Assembly: GCF_003096355.1 (NCBI RefSeq) | Contig: NZ_QEKI01000007.1 | Location: 62,001 to 126,000 of the forward strand | Reading direction: 5' to 3' | Source: Pontibacter virosus | GTDB lineage: Bacteria > Bacteroidota > Bacteroidia > Cytophagales > Hymenobacteraceae | Length of the DNA stretch: 64,000 nt | Shown here: positions 46,501 to 53,646 of the stretch, piece after piece | How the letters are laid out: every line of letters starts with the position of its first letter | Numbering within the stretch: the first letter of the stretch is position 1 | Program-made: the position numbers and the translations under genes | The notes under the pieces: model-generated | Told to the model about the DNA's origin: nothing | Database searches by the model: none | The model's input: the letters and a program-made list of their open reading frames with translations, nothing else

Positions 46501-46881
46501 AACGCCCTGAAGGAAATGGAAAAGCAGGGACAGAAACCTGGCGAAAAGGGCGGCAATGGTGAGTTAGGAAATATCACCAAGATGATGGAACAAAGCGAGA
46601 CTGATCTCGTTAATAAACGTTTGACTGACCAGACCATCATGCGACAGCGCGAAATACTCACTCGTTTGCTGGAAGCAGAGAAGTCTATGAAGGAGCGGGA
46701 ATTGGACAACAAACGTGAGGCCAAGAGCGCTCAGGATGTAGCCAGACGAGTTCCGCCGTCATTTGAGAAGTATTTAAGAACGAAAGAAAAACAAACGGAA
46801 TTACTGCAGACTGTACCACCGGCCCTAACGCCCTACTATAAGCAGAAGGTAAGCGAGTATTTCCAGCATATGAGTAACTAA
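43573..46881 (+). CDS. DUF4175-family membrane protein with long coiled coil
   Basis: A 1,102-residue protein. Two membrane helices near the start (LLLRGSIFAVGLLMSIYIVY; FVRAFLLFSFVALTIYALV) and a third near residues 155-175 (YIALPAVVMLLIALLYPTIF) anchor a periplasmic beta region (residues about 180-490). A long Gln/Glu/Lys-rich coiled coil follows, about residues 500-760 (EELEKLLQEQSPKDSELQKL), then a Met/Gln-rich helical segment and a charged C-terminus. The frame is intact. Function unknown; a structural or mechanosensing role at the envelope is plausible. Confidence 0.88.
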   Translation: MNQHDAMDRLLYQLQAFKKKFYLNLLLRGSIFAVGLLMSIYIVYSLLEYIFYFPVFVRAFLLFSFVALTIYALVRWIILPLSALTNLRKLLSDEQAAARVGDHYPEIKDKLLNAIQLKDLDRTNELIAASIAQRSSQLVNYPFEEAVTYRENKPLLKYIALPAVVMLLIALLYPTIFVQGTERILNYKKHYTPLAPFRFVVENESLQTYRGEDFELKVQLEGKTIPNEVYIHYNGRRQRLQKNGNGYTYTFKQLQRPMGFQLEGSGFMSDDYNLNLLSRPSLKNFHMEVVYPAYLNRKPELIQNTGNATVPAGSTITWNFDATETERVEIKLENPSETLVAKSKANLFTASKQFTESQNYGVDLRNAHSTSKEEINYQITTIPDRHPQITLEQFHDSALYRFVVLAGEIADDYGLTRLVLNYKVTNDKNPQAKYKSVPIGLNRQQLNQTYYHQWNTAGLQLNPGDKLEYFVQVWDNDGLKGPKSARTRSFELRVPSKKDLEQELISNAQSVESQLSKSLERSTKLKEELAQSEEKMKTKRDLNWQDKKQLEDLAEKRKQLEQDISSMKELFDELNKKQNMLSEQDKQLAEKAQELKKLMDSLLDEETKKLYEELEKLLQEQSPKDSELQKLLSKLDNRERNLERELERALELFKQLQFEQKLDNITNKLEEMAKEQEELADKTVQKQEDNKQLQQEQEGIKEEFEQLKQDMKDLKELNDKLQNPNQMDDQQMQQEQQQIEQDMEQGQQQLEKNQNKKASESQQKAGEKMKQMAQQMEQMQNSMSMQGMEQNLDNLRDILENLIKLSFDQEGLMKSFRGVNQSDPRFISLSQQQLSLRDNAKVIEDSLFALAKKVFQLESFVTREVAQMNQSMDNSMKDLRDRNVGRATAQQQLAMTSMNNLALMLNDALKQMQQAMQQMQGSMASKQKGSKPQPGDFGQMQDALNKKIEELKKGGKSGKALSEELAKLAAEQEALRNALKEMEKQGQKPGEKGGNGELGNITKMMEQSETDLVNKRLTDQTIMRQREILTRLLEAEKSMKERELDNKREAKSAQDVARRVPPSFEKYLRTKEKQTELLQTVPPALTPYYKQKVSEYFQHMSN

Positions 46882-46912
46882 TACGCACCTTATAGCATCA
46901 CTAACAAGTTAT

Positions 46913-47338
46913 ATGAATCAGGTTAAAATTCAGATTCCTTCCTTAATCGAGAACATCCGGGTTATAGAAAGCTTCATAGACAATTCAAAGGAAGAATTCG
47001 AGTTTGAAGACGACGTGTATGGCAACATCATGGTAGCCGTTACCGAGTCTGTAAACAATGCCATCCGCCATGGCAATAAATTCGACAAGGAAAAACTAGT
47101 ATACCTTACGCTTCAGGTAGAGAACAATCAGCTTCTTTTTGAAATTGAGGACGAAGGCCCTGGTTTTGATTATGACACCCTTCCGGATCCTACCGCTCCA
47201 GAGAACCTAGAGAACCCTGGTGGTCGTGGCATCTTCTTAATGCGCAACCTGTGTGACGAGGTGAACTTCCTTGACAACGGTAAAAAGGTGCAACTCATAT
47301 TCAACATCACTTCCTTACAGAATGGATCATCTAATTGA
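46913..47338 (+). CDS. RsbW-like serine kinase/anti-sigma ATPase
   Basis: A 141-residue HATPase-only protein (HATPase_c_2). The N box is TESVNNAIRHGNKFDKEK, the G1 box is IEDEGPGFDYDTLPDP and the G2-like turn is NPGGRGIFLMRNLCDEV. This is the form of anti-sigma factors such as RsbW/SpoIIAB, which bind a sigma factor or phosphorylate an anti-anti-sigma factor. No partner gene is visible. It overlaps the ybeY start by 17 bases. Confidence 0.88.
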   Translation: MNQVKIQIPSLIENIRVIESFIDNSKEEFEFEDDVYGNIMVAVTESVNNAIRHGNKFDKEKLVYLTLQVENNQLLFEIEDEGPGFDYDTLPDPTAPENLENPGGRGIFLMRNLCDEVNFLDNGKKVQLIFNITSLQNGSSN

Positions 47339-47750
47339 GTTCTTCAGCGAGGACATCGATTTCTCGCTGGAAAACCCAGAACAGATTTCCGACTGGATCG
47401 CAGACATTGTAGAGCAGCATGAGCATGAATTGGTAGGTTTGACTTACATTTTCTGCTCTGATGATTACCTGCATCAGATCAACGTTGAGTACCTCGATCA
47501 CGACACACTCACAGACATCATCACCTTCGACAATGCCGACATAGAAGGCACTATCGAAGGTGATGTTTTTATAAGCATAGACCGGGTGCGTGACAATGCC
47601 GCTACGCACGGCACTTCATTCCACGACGAACTTCACCGCGTCCTCATCCATGGCGTACTTCACTTGCTAGGTTTCAAAGATAAAACCCCTGAGCAGGAAG
47701 TAGCTATGCGCAAACTCGAAGATTCTTCCTTATCTTTGCGGAAATTTTAA
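47322..47750 (+). CDS. ybeY: Endoribonuclease YbeY
   Basis: YbeY is a zinc metalloprotein for 16S rRNA 3' maturation and ribosome quality control. The 142-residue length fits. The metal site is HRVLIHGVLHLLGFKD (H-x3-H-x5-spaced), followed by the C-terminal MRKLEDSSLSLRKF. An earlier YLDHDTLTDIITFD is the conserved active-site strand. The start is inside the upstream gene at 47322 (MDHLIEFF), since the earlier in-frame ATG codes for non-conserved residues. Confidence 0.92.
   Translation: MDHLIEFFSEDIDFSLENPEQISDWIADIVEQHEHELVGLTYIFCSDDYLHQINVEYLDHDTLTDIITFDNADIEGTIEGDVFISIDRVRDNAATHGTSFHDELHRVLIHGVLHLLGFKDKTPEQEVAMRKLEDSSLSLRKF
47731..47738 (+). promoter_or_regulatory. TAnnTTTG promoter -7 box of mnmG
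   Basis: TATCTTTG, a perfect consensus match, lies inside the end of ybeY. Transcription from here would give a leader of about 75 bases that contains the parS palindrome at 47784-47799. Confidence 0.5.
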
Positions 47751-47783
47751 TCGCAATAAAAGGAATTACCAACCTCTCTTTGA

Positions 47784-47799
47784 TGTTTCACGTGAAACA
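47784..47799. promoter_or_regulatory. Canonical parS site for ParB
   Basis: TGTTTCACGTGAAACA is identical to the consensus ParB-binding site found near bacterial chromosome origins. The symmetry extends to a 20-bp perfect palindrome, GATGTTTCACGTGAAACATC (47782-47801). It lies 18 bases before the mnmG start codon. As parS sites cluster around the origin, this places the window in the origin-proximal region. Confidence 0.9.
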
Positions 47800-47817
47800 T
47801 CTCTAAATACTGAATAC

Positions 47818-49680
47818 ATGTTTCCAGAATACGATATCATAGTTGTTGGTGCGGGTCATGCAGGCTGTGAAGCCGCTGCTGCAGCGGCCAAAATGGGCTC
47901 TAAAGTTCTTTTGGCAACTATGAACATGAATACCATTGCCCAAATGTCTTGCAACCCAGCTATGGGTGGAGTCGCGAAAGGGCAAATAGTACGGGAAGTG
48001 GATGCGCTTGGAGGTATGAGCGGCATCATAACTGACGAGACCATGATCCAGTTCCGCATGCTTAATAAGTCAAAGGGTCCTGCTATGTGGAGCCCTCGCG
48101 CGCAGAGCGACCGCATGCGATTTGCCGAAGCTTGGCGTCTAACTTTAGAACAAACCGAGAATGTGGACTTCTGGCAAGAGATGGTGACAGGTATAGAAGT
48201 GGAGGGCGGAAGAGCCGTTGGGATTCGTACCAGCCTGGGGATAACCATACGTGGAAAGGCTGTTGTATTAACAAATGGCACTTTTTTGAATGGTATTATC
48301 CACATTGGCGAGAAGCAAATGGGTGGTGGCCGTTCAGCCGAAAAATCTGCGAAAGGTATAACCGAACAGCTGATCCAGCTTGGCTTTGAAGCAGGTCGTA
48401 TGAAGACCGGAACTCCTCCGCGTGTGGATGGTCGTTCATTAAACTACAGTCGCATGGAAGAACAATTCGGAGATGAAAATCCATCAAAGTTCTCATACAC
48501 TGAAACGACGCCACTGGCAAAACAGCGCAGCTGCTTTATTACTTATACCAATTCAGAAGTACACGATATCCTAAAAACTGGCTTCGAGAAGTCGCCTATG
48601 TTCCAGGGTCGTATCCAAGGATTGGGTCCTCGTTACTGCCCGTCAATTGAAGACAAAATCAATCGCTTTGCCGACCGTGACCGTCACCAGATCTTTGTGG
48701 AGCCTGAAGGGTGGAATACGGTAGAGGTATATGTGAATGGCTTCTCCAGCTCGCTACCTGAAGATGTACAATTGAAAGCGCTTCGGAAGATCGTAGGTTT
48801 TGAGAATGCCAAAATGTTCCGTCCAGGCTATGCCATCGAGTACGATTTCTTCCCACCGACCCAACTCAACTTAACACTGGAGACCAAGGTGGTGGAGAAC
48901 CTATACTTTGCAGGTCAGATAAACGGAACCACAGGGTATGAAGAAGCAGCTTGCCAGGGATTGATGGCAGGTATAAATGCACACAACAAGATAAACGAGA
49001 AAGCACCGTTTATACTGAAGCGATCAGAAGCTTATATCGGTGTGCTGATCGATGATCTGGTAAACAAAGGGACGGACGAGCCGTACCGCATGTTTACTTC
49101 CAGAGCAGAGCACCGCATCCTGCTACGTCAGGACAACGCCGATATTCGCCTGACGAAGCTAGGCTATGAACTAGGATTGGCTGATGAAAACCGTATGGCA
49201 GCTGTGGATAAGAAGATAACGGAGTCAGCCGAAATCATTGCGTACTTGAATAACAAGCCGATTGAGCCGGGAGATATCAACAGCATGCTGGAGCTAATGG
49301 GCTCGGCTCCGATCGTAGAAAAGCAGCGGGCAGGTCAATTGATCAAGCGACCAAACATCGAGATAAAGCATATCGCTGAAGCGGTGCCGGCCGTAGCTGA
49401 GTATCTGAGCAAGTTTAAAGCTGACAGCGTGGAGCAAGCTGAGATTGCAGTGAAATACGAGAGCTACATTGTAAAGGAGCATACGATGGCTGCTAAAATG
49501 GGTGAGCTCGAGAACTATAACATCAAAGAGAAAATAGACTACCGCAACATACCTGCCTTGTCAGCAGAAGCACGCGAAAAATTGCTGCGCGTACAGCCTG
49601 AAACCATCGGGCAGGCATCGCGCATCAGTGGCGTGTCGCCAGCTGACATATCGGTACTAATGGTATACCTTGGAAAATAA
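47818..49680 (+). CDS. mnmG: tRNA uridine 5-carboxymethylaminomethyl modification enzyme MnmG
   Basis: MnmG (GidA) works with MnmE to make 5-carboxymethylaminomethyl-U at wobble position 34. The 620-residue length is standard. FAD-binding GAGHAGCEAAAAAAKMGS opens the protein, followed by SCNPAMGGVAKGQIVREVDA, WSPRAQSDR, LTNGTFLNGIIHIG, MKTGTPPRVDGRS and the C-terminal YRMFTSRAEHRILLRQDNAD. The gene often lies near oriC in other bacteria. The methyltransferase start follows its stop without a gap (TAAATG). Confidence 0.97.
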   Translation: MFPEYDIIVVGAGHAGCEAAAAAAKMGSKVLLATMNMNTIAQMSCNPAMGGVAKGQIVREVDALGGMSGIITDETMIQFRMLNKSKGPAMWSPRAQSDRMRFAEAWRLTLEQTENVDFWQEMVTGIEVEGGRAVGIRTSLGITIRGKAVVLTNGTFLNGIIHIGEKQMGGGRSAEKSAKGITEQLIQLGFEAGRMKTGTPPRVDGRSLNYSRMEEQFGDENPSKFSYTETTPLAKQRSCFITYTNSEVHDILKTGFEKSPMFQGRIQGLGPRYCPSIEDKINRFADRDRHQIFVEPEGWNTVEVYVNGFSSSLPEDVQLKALRKIVGFENAKMFRPGYAIEYDFFPPTQLNLTLETKVVENLYFAGQINGTTGYEEAACQGLMAGINAHNKINEKAPFILKRSEAYIGVLIDDLVNKGTDEPYRMFTSRAEHRILLRQDNADIRLTKLGYELGLADENRMAAVDKKITESAEIIAYLNNKPIEPGDINSMLELMGSAPIVEKQRAGQLIKRPNIEIKHIAEAVPAVAEYLSKFKADSVEQAEIAVKYESYIVKEHTMAAKMGELENYNIKEKIDYRNIPALSAEAREKLLRVQPETIGQASRISGVSPADISVLMVYLGK

Positions 49681-50568
49681 ATGAGCTACGAAAGACTGGA
49701 GCATTGCCCGATATGTGGCAAGGAAGATTTTAAAAACTTTTTGGTAGTAACAGACAATGCGGTGTCGAAAGAGAGCTTTGTAATTGTGGAGTGCGAGAAC
49801 TGCAGCTTCAAGTTTACAAACCCACGTCCTGATGTCACCAGTATTGATAAGTACTATGAATCTGAAGAATACATATCGCACAGCAACATTAAGACGGGCA
49901 TTATCAACAGGGCCTATCATGTAGTGCGCTCCATTACAACGAAGCAAAAGGTAGAGCTTATCAACAGACATGCACCAGCCAAAGGCACCATACTGGATTA
50001 TGGCTGTGGGACAGGCGTATTCTTAAATGCCTGTAAACAGGATGGCTGGGGTATAAGAGGAGTGGAGCCAAATGTTCGTGCACGCGAGGAAGCCTCATCA
50101 CTGACAGGAGAAACAGTAGTTAAAGGTCTTGAGGAGATTTCAAGTGAAAAATTTGAAGTTATTACCCTCTGGCATGTACTGGAGCACATTCATTTGCTAA
50201 ACGAAACATTGGCAGAACTCATAAACCTGTTACAAGAAGATGGTACGTTGATCATAGCTGTTCCCAATGCCGATTCGCATGACGCGCAACAGTACAAGGC
50301 AAACTGGGCAGCTTATGATGTACCACGGCACCTGTATCATTTCACGCAGCCCACTATGAAACGCCTGCTTAAGAAGCACAAGATGCAACTGGAGGAGGTG
50401 CTACCTATGAAATTTGATGCTTATTATGTCAGTATGTTAAGCGAAAAACAAAAGGAGGGAAAGACAAAGGTCATCAGCAGCGTATTGAATGGGTATAAGT
50501 CCAATAGCTATGCAGAGAAAAACGGCAAAGATTATTCGAGCCTCATCTTTGTAGCAAAAAGAAAATAA
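49681..50568 (+). CDS. Class I SAM-dependent methyltransferase with zinc-ribbon start
   Basis: A 295-residue protein. The N-terminal zinc ribbon has CPIC (residues 8-11) and CENCSFKFTNPRP. The methyltransferase core starts near residue 100 with ILDYGCGTGVFLNACKQ (motif I), VEPN and LWHVLEHIHLLNETL. It resembles UbiG/C-methyltransferase-type enzymes. The substrate is unknown. It begins at the very base after the mnmG stop, so it shares that transcript. Confidence 0.9.
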   Translation: MSYERLEHCPICGKEDFKNFLVVTDNAVSKESFVIVECENCSFKFTNPRPDVTSIDKYYESEEYISHSNIKTGIINRAYHVVRSITTKQKVELINRHAPAKGTILDYGCGTGVFLNACKQDGWGIRGVEPNVRAREEASSLTGETVVKGLEEISSEKFEVITLWHVLEHIHLLNETLAELINLLQEDGTLIIAVPNADSHDAQQYKANWAAYDVPRHLYHFTQPTMKRLLKKHKMQLEEVLPMKFDAYYVSMLSEKQKEGKTKVISSVLNGYKSNSYAEKNGKDYSSLIFVAKRK

Positions 50569-50644
50569 GCACCGTAAAAGAGTGTTAATAAATAAGAACA
50601 AGGCAAGCGAAAGTTTGCCTGTTTTTCATTTAAACGAATAGTAG

Positions 50645-52261
50645 ATGAAACTTGTCAACAGTATTTTTCTCGCTGCCACCACCATTATAGTCGCTTCTTG
50701 TGCGAGTATAAATAACCCGGAGGGAGGACCTAAAGACGAAGACGCTCCCGAGCTTCTAACCAGCAATCCAAAACCGCAGGAGCTCAACGTCAGCACTCGC
50801 ACAATCACAATGGACTTCAATGAGGAGGTGCAGCCAAATAACCTGCAGAAGGAATTGCTGATAACGCCATTTACCGACAACAAATACCAGGTAAGATTAA
50901 GCAGGACAAGGTTAGAATTGGTCTTTGAAGAACCTTTTCAAGAAAATACAACCTATACCTTTAACTTTAGAAAAGGCATACAAGATATCACAGAGAAGAA
51001 CATAGCGGAAGGACTTGGCCTGACCTTTAGCACAGGAACGTTCATTGATTCAAGCCGAGTAAGCGGACAAGTGCTAAGGCTCCTGACACAACAACCGGAG
51101 AATGAAGCCGTGGTGGCTTTGTACCCAACGAATGATACACTCAGCATCCGGAAAAGCAGACCTTATTATCAGACACAAACGGATGCAAATGGGGAGTTCG
51201 TATTCGAAAATATAAAGGACGGCGAGTACAGAATATATGCACTAACAGATAAAAACAACAACTCCCTGTATGATAACGAAGATGAGTGGATCGCTTATAG
51301 GGGAGAACCGATACGCGTAACAAGTGAAGAACAGGACATTATATTGAAGACAGTACGAATAGATACAAAAAGGCCCCTGCTACAGCGCCGCGAAAGGTAT
51401 ACAGACCGCTTTGTAGCGAACTATAATGAAGGCTTGGAAAGCTTTTCTGCTACAGCCGTCGATTCTCCAAAAGACACTCTAATCTATAAAATTTCATCAG
51501 ACGGAAAGATTGTTGACTTATTCGGAGACAACCGGTTTAAAGGAGGCAGAGCTATTTTAACAGCACTAGATTCGGCTGCGAACCGCACAGTGGATACAGT
51601 GCAGATAGCATTTGAGGGAAAAAGAGCACAACGTGTGGGCGGGGCCAGATTAAAAACGAATGGAAACGGCACAGGCAATAACAATACGATAAGCGAAGGC
51701 CAACTGGTGACCATTGAATTGGAAACACCGGTAAGGATACAATCGAAGGAGCCGATACGTCTACTGGTTGATAGCACTGTAGTGGCCAGACTAACTTATC
51801 CTGACCAAGTAAAATTAGACCGATCTGGAACAGAACTGAGTTTTGCAATGCCACGGTGGACGAACACCATGCGTGAAGCCACAATCGTTTTAGACAGCGC
51901 CGGCATCGTGCCAGTGCAGGGAGAACAATTCAGTAAACCTGCCATACAAATAACGATAGCAGAAGCGCGTGGAGCCGGCACTTTGAGAGGAGCGGTAAAA
52001 ACACAGCAAACAAATTACATCGTTCAATTGGTAGACAACCAGTACAGAGTGAAGAACCAGGTGCGTAATGCCAAAACGTACAACTTCAGAAACATCGATC
52101 CGGGCACTTACTTTATCCGGGTAATACTGGATGCCAACAACAACGGCAAATGGGATGGAGGAGACCCAGAACTCGTCAAGGAGCCAGAACAGGTATACCT
52201 GCATGACAAACCGCTGGAGATCCGGGCGAATTGGGATATGGAAGAGAACATCGCATTTTAA
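50645..52261 (+). CDS. Ig-like-domain lipoprotein
   Basis: A 538-residue lipoprotein: MKLVNSIFLAATTIIVAS then Cys. The N-terminus carries an SbsA-type Ig-like domain (ELLTSNPKPQELNVSTRTIT; MDFNEEVQPNNLQKELLITP; FEEPFQENTTYTFNF), followed by a carboxypeptidase-like unit (YQTQTDANGEFVFENIKDGE, RIYALTDKNNNSLYDNEDE) and a long C-terminal part. A second such unit closes the protein (TYFIRVILDANNNGKWDGGD). Cell-envelope role only. A 17-bp terminator overlaps the stop codon. Confidence 0.88.
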   Translation: MKLVNSIFLAATTIIVASCASINNPEGGPKDEDAPELLTSNPKPQELNVSTRTITMDFNEEVQPNNLQKELLITPFTDNKYQVRLSRTRLELVFEEPFQENTTYTFNFRKGIQDITEKNIAEGLGLTFSTGTFIDSSRVSGQVLRLLTQQPENEAVVALYPTNDTLSIRKSRPYYQTQTDANGEFVFENIKDGEYRIYALTDKNNNSLYDNEDEWIAYRGEPIRVTSEEQDIILKTVRIDTKRPLLQRRERYTDRFVANYNEGLESFSATAVDSPKDTLIYKISSDGKIVDLFGDNRFKGGRAILTALDSAANRTVDTVQIAFEGKRAQRVGGARLKTNGNGTGNNNTISEGQLVTIELETPVRIQSKEPIRLLVDSTVVARLTYPDQVKLDRSGTELSFAMPRWTNTMREATIVLDSAGIVPVQGEQFSKPAIQITIAEARGAGTLRGAVKTQQTNYIVQLVDNQYRVKNQVRNAKTYNFRNIDPGTYFIRVILDANNNGKWDGGDPELVKEPEQVYLHDKPLEIRANWDMEENIAF

Positions 52262-52298
52262 CAAAAAAGGGAAGCTGTTTTAGCTTCCCTTTTTTGTT
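52260..52298 (+). terminator. 17-bp hairpin terminator
   Basis: The arms 52260-52276 and 52282-52298 pair perfectly around GTTTT (core AAAAAAGGGAAGCT), starting within the stop codon of the Ig-like lipoprotein gene. It cleanly closes the plus-strand operon before the gene-free stretch. Confidence 0.9.
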
Positions 52299-53646
52299 AA
52301 CCCACTAGATATACATTCAAACAGGCGTGGATAAAAATGCATCATAATGTAGCACAGCTGATGTGTGACAAATAAAATGGAAATTTTTCAACAATAGCAA
52401 AGCTGGTTGATAGCGTAAGTCAGGACCGTTGAAAATCCACTCAAATGAAAAAAAGGGATCTTTGACAAAAGATAAGACAAATAACCCCAAATAGCAATCA
52501 GCTTTAAAAGGGTAATATTATTCAACAAATCTTTAAAAGCTCTGTTTCGAGTATAAAGTAACTAAGTGCGTTATTTGAATAGCCAGGCCAATAACGCAAG
52601 CAGACCAGATTAAAAAAGTGGATAATGAAACTGAAAGCTACCGTAGAGATTCACTAGTTACAATCGGTATCACCTACATAACACCTATCCATATAAGCCT
52701 GCAGTAATACCCATACATTTAAGCTTCCTTTAATACTGGTAGATCCATAAAGCGACGATCAAACATTTAGAGAGTTTAAAAACTGCTTTTGAGTAGATCA
52801 GTAGAAGTATGACCTGTTTGCTAGGCTGGTACTAAGCCAGAAGTAAAATAGATAATAGTGACGCATCGGAAAGCATCATTTATGTATAGCTAAAAGAATA
52901 CAATACAAGGAACTGATAGATGCGTGTAGGAAGCTCAGGCCACACAAACATAGATAAGTATTAGCAAAACCCACATGCAATAAACCACTAATGAAACAAA
53001 GTAGACTTAAGCTTGCAAATAAAGTCTTCGGAATGCCGTAAGAGGTAAAACCGAATGGTGTGCTGCTTAAAAATCGGCGTGTTTCTGAAATAAAAAAACC
53101 CATCTAATAATCCACAAAAAGAGCGGGTATAACTGTGGACAAGTGTGGAGCAAATCTGATAACTCAACATGCCCATGTTCCACAGGTATAGCAAGGGGGC
53201 TGTGGAACAACCAAAAAGTGGAAAGTGGTTAACAAAGGTATACCCTAAAAAGGCTTTTCCACGGAGGCAACTGTATGTGAAAAAAGTAATGCACACAAAA
53301 TGGGTAAAAGTGGACAAGACAGTTAAGTGATTGAAGATGAAAAATTAACAGAAAAATAATATGTGGGAAGAGAAGTGTATGAGCGAGGTATACAAAAAGT
53401 AAATGAGGACAAGTCTAAATGTTCCACACTTATCAACTTATAAACAGCCTTAATGATGAAAGAAGATTTATTTAAAGATTTATCTAATTAAAATTAATAA
53501 GGTCAGGTAAGATGTGGAAAGCTGGATAAGTCGGCTCAAAAAGGAAGAGAAAACCATTCGCAGAAAAGCAGGGGAGAGAGGCGCAGGAAAAAGTAAAAAA
53601 ATAAAAGCTCTATATTTATAAGGTAAAAGACACATAACATAAAACT
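52299..53646. other. Gene-free region with DnaA-box-like clusters; candidate chromosomal origin (oriC)
   Basis: About 1.35 kb without a believable gene. Sites close to the DnaA box TGTGGATAA/TTATCCACA are dense: 52326, 52617, 53108, 53134, 53144, 53176, 53201, 53255, 53309, 53420 and 53513, each with one to three mismatches. The cores GTGGA/TCCAC occur about 13 times against roughly 3 expected by chance. TGTTCCACA (53176) and TGTGGAACA (53201) form an inverted pair. A tract at 53461-53500 has 4 G/C bases in 40 and carries GATTTAT twice, like a DNA-unwinding element. By eye count, G:C on the plus strand is about 1.1 over 52.3-53.1 kb and about 2.1 over 53.2-53.6 kb. The two minus-strand frames here look like spacer noise. 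The origin call is an inference supported by the parS site 5 kb upstream. Confidence 0.6.

Noticed and set aside
52876..53317. Two minus-strand frames of 75 and 109 codons in the candidate origin
   Set aside because: Cys/Phe/Leu-rich translation without family traits, crossing DnaA-box-like sites; not believable genes.
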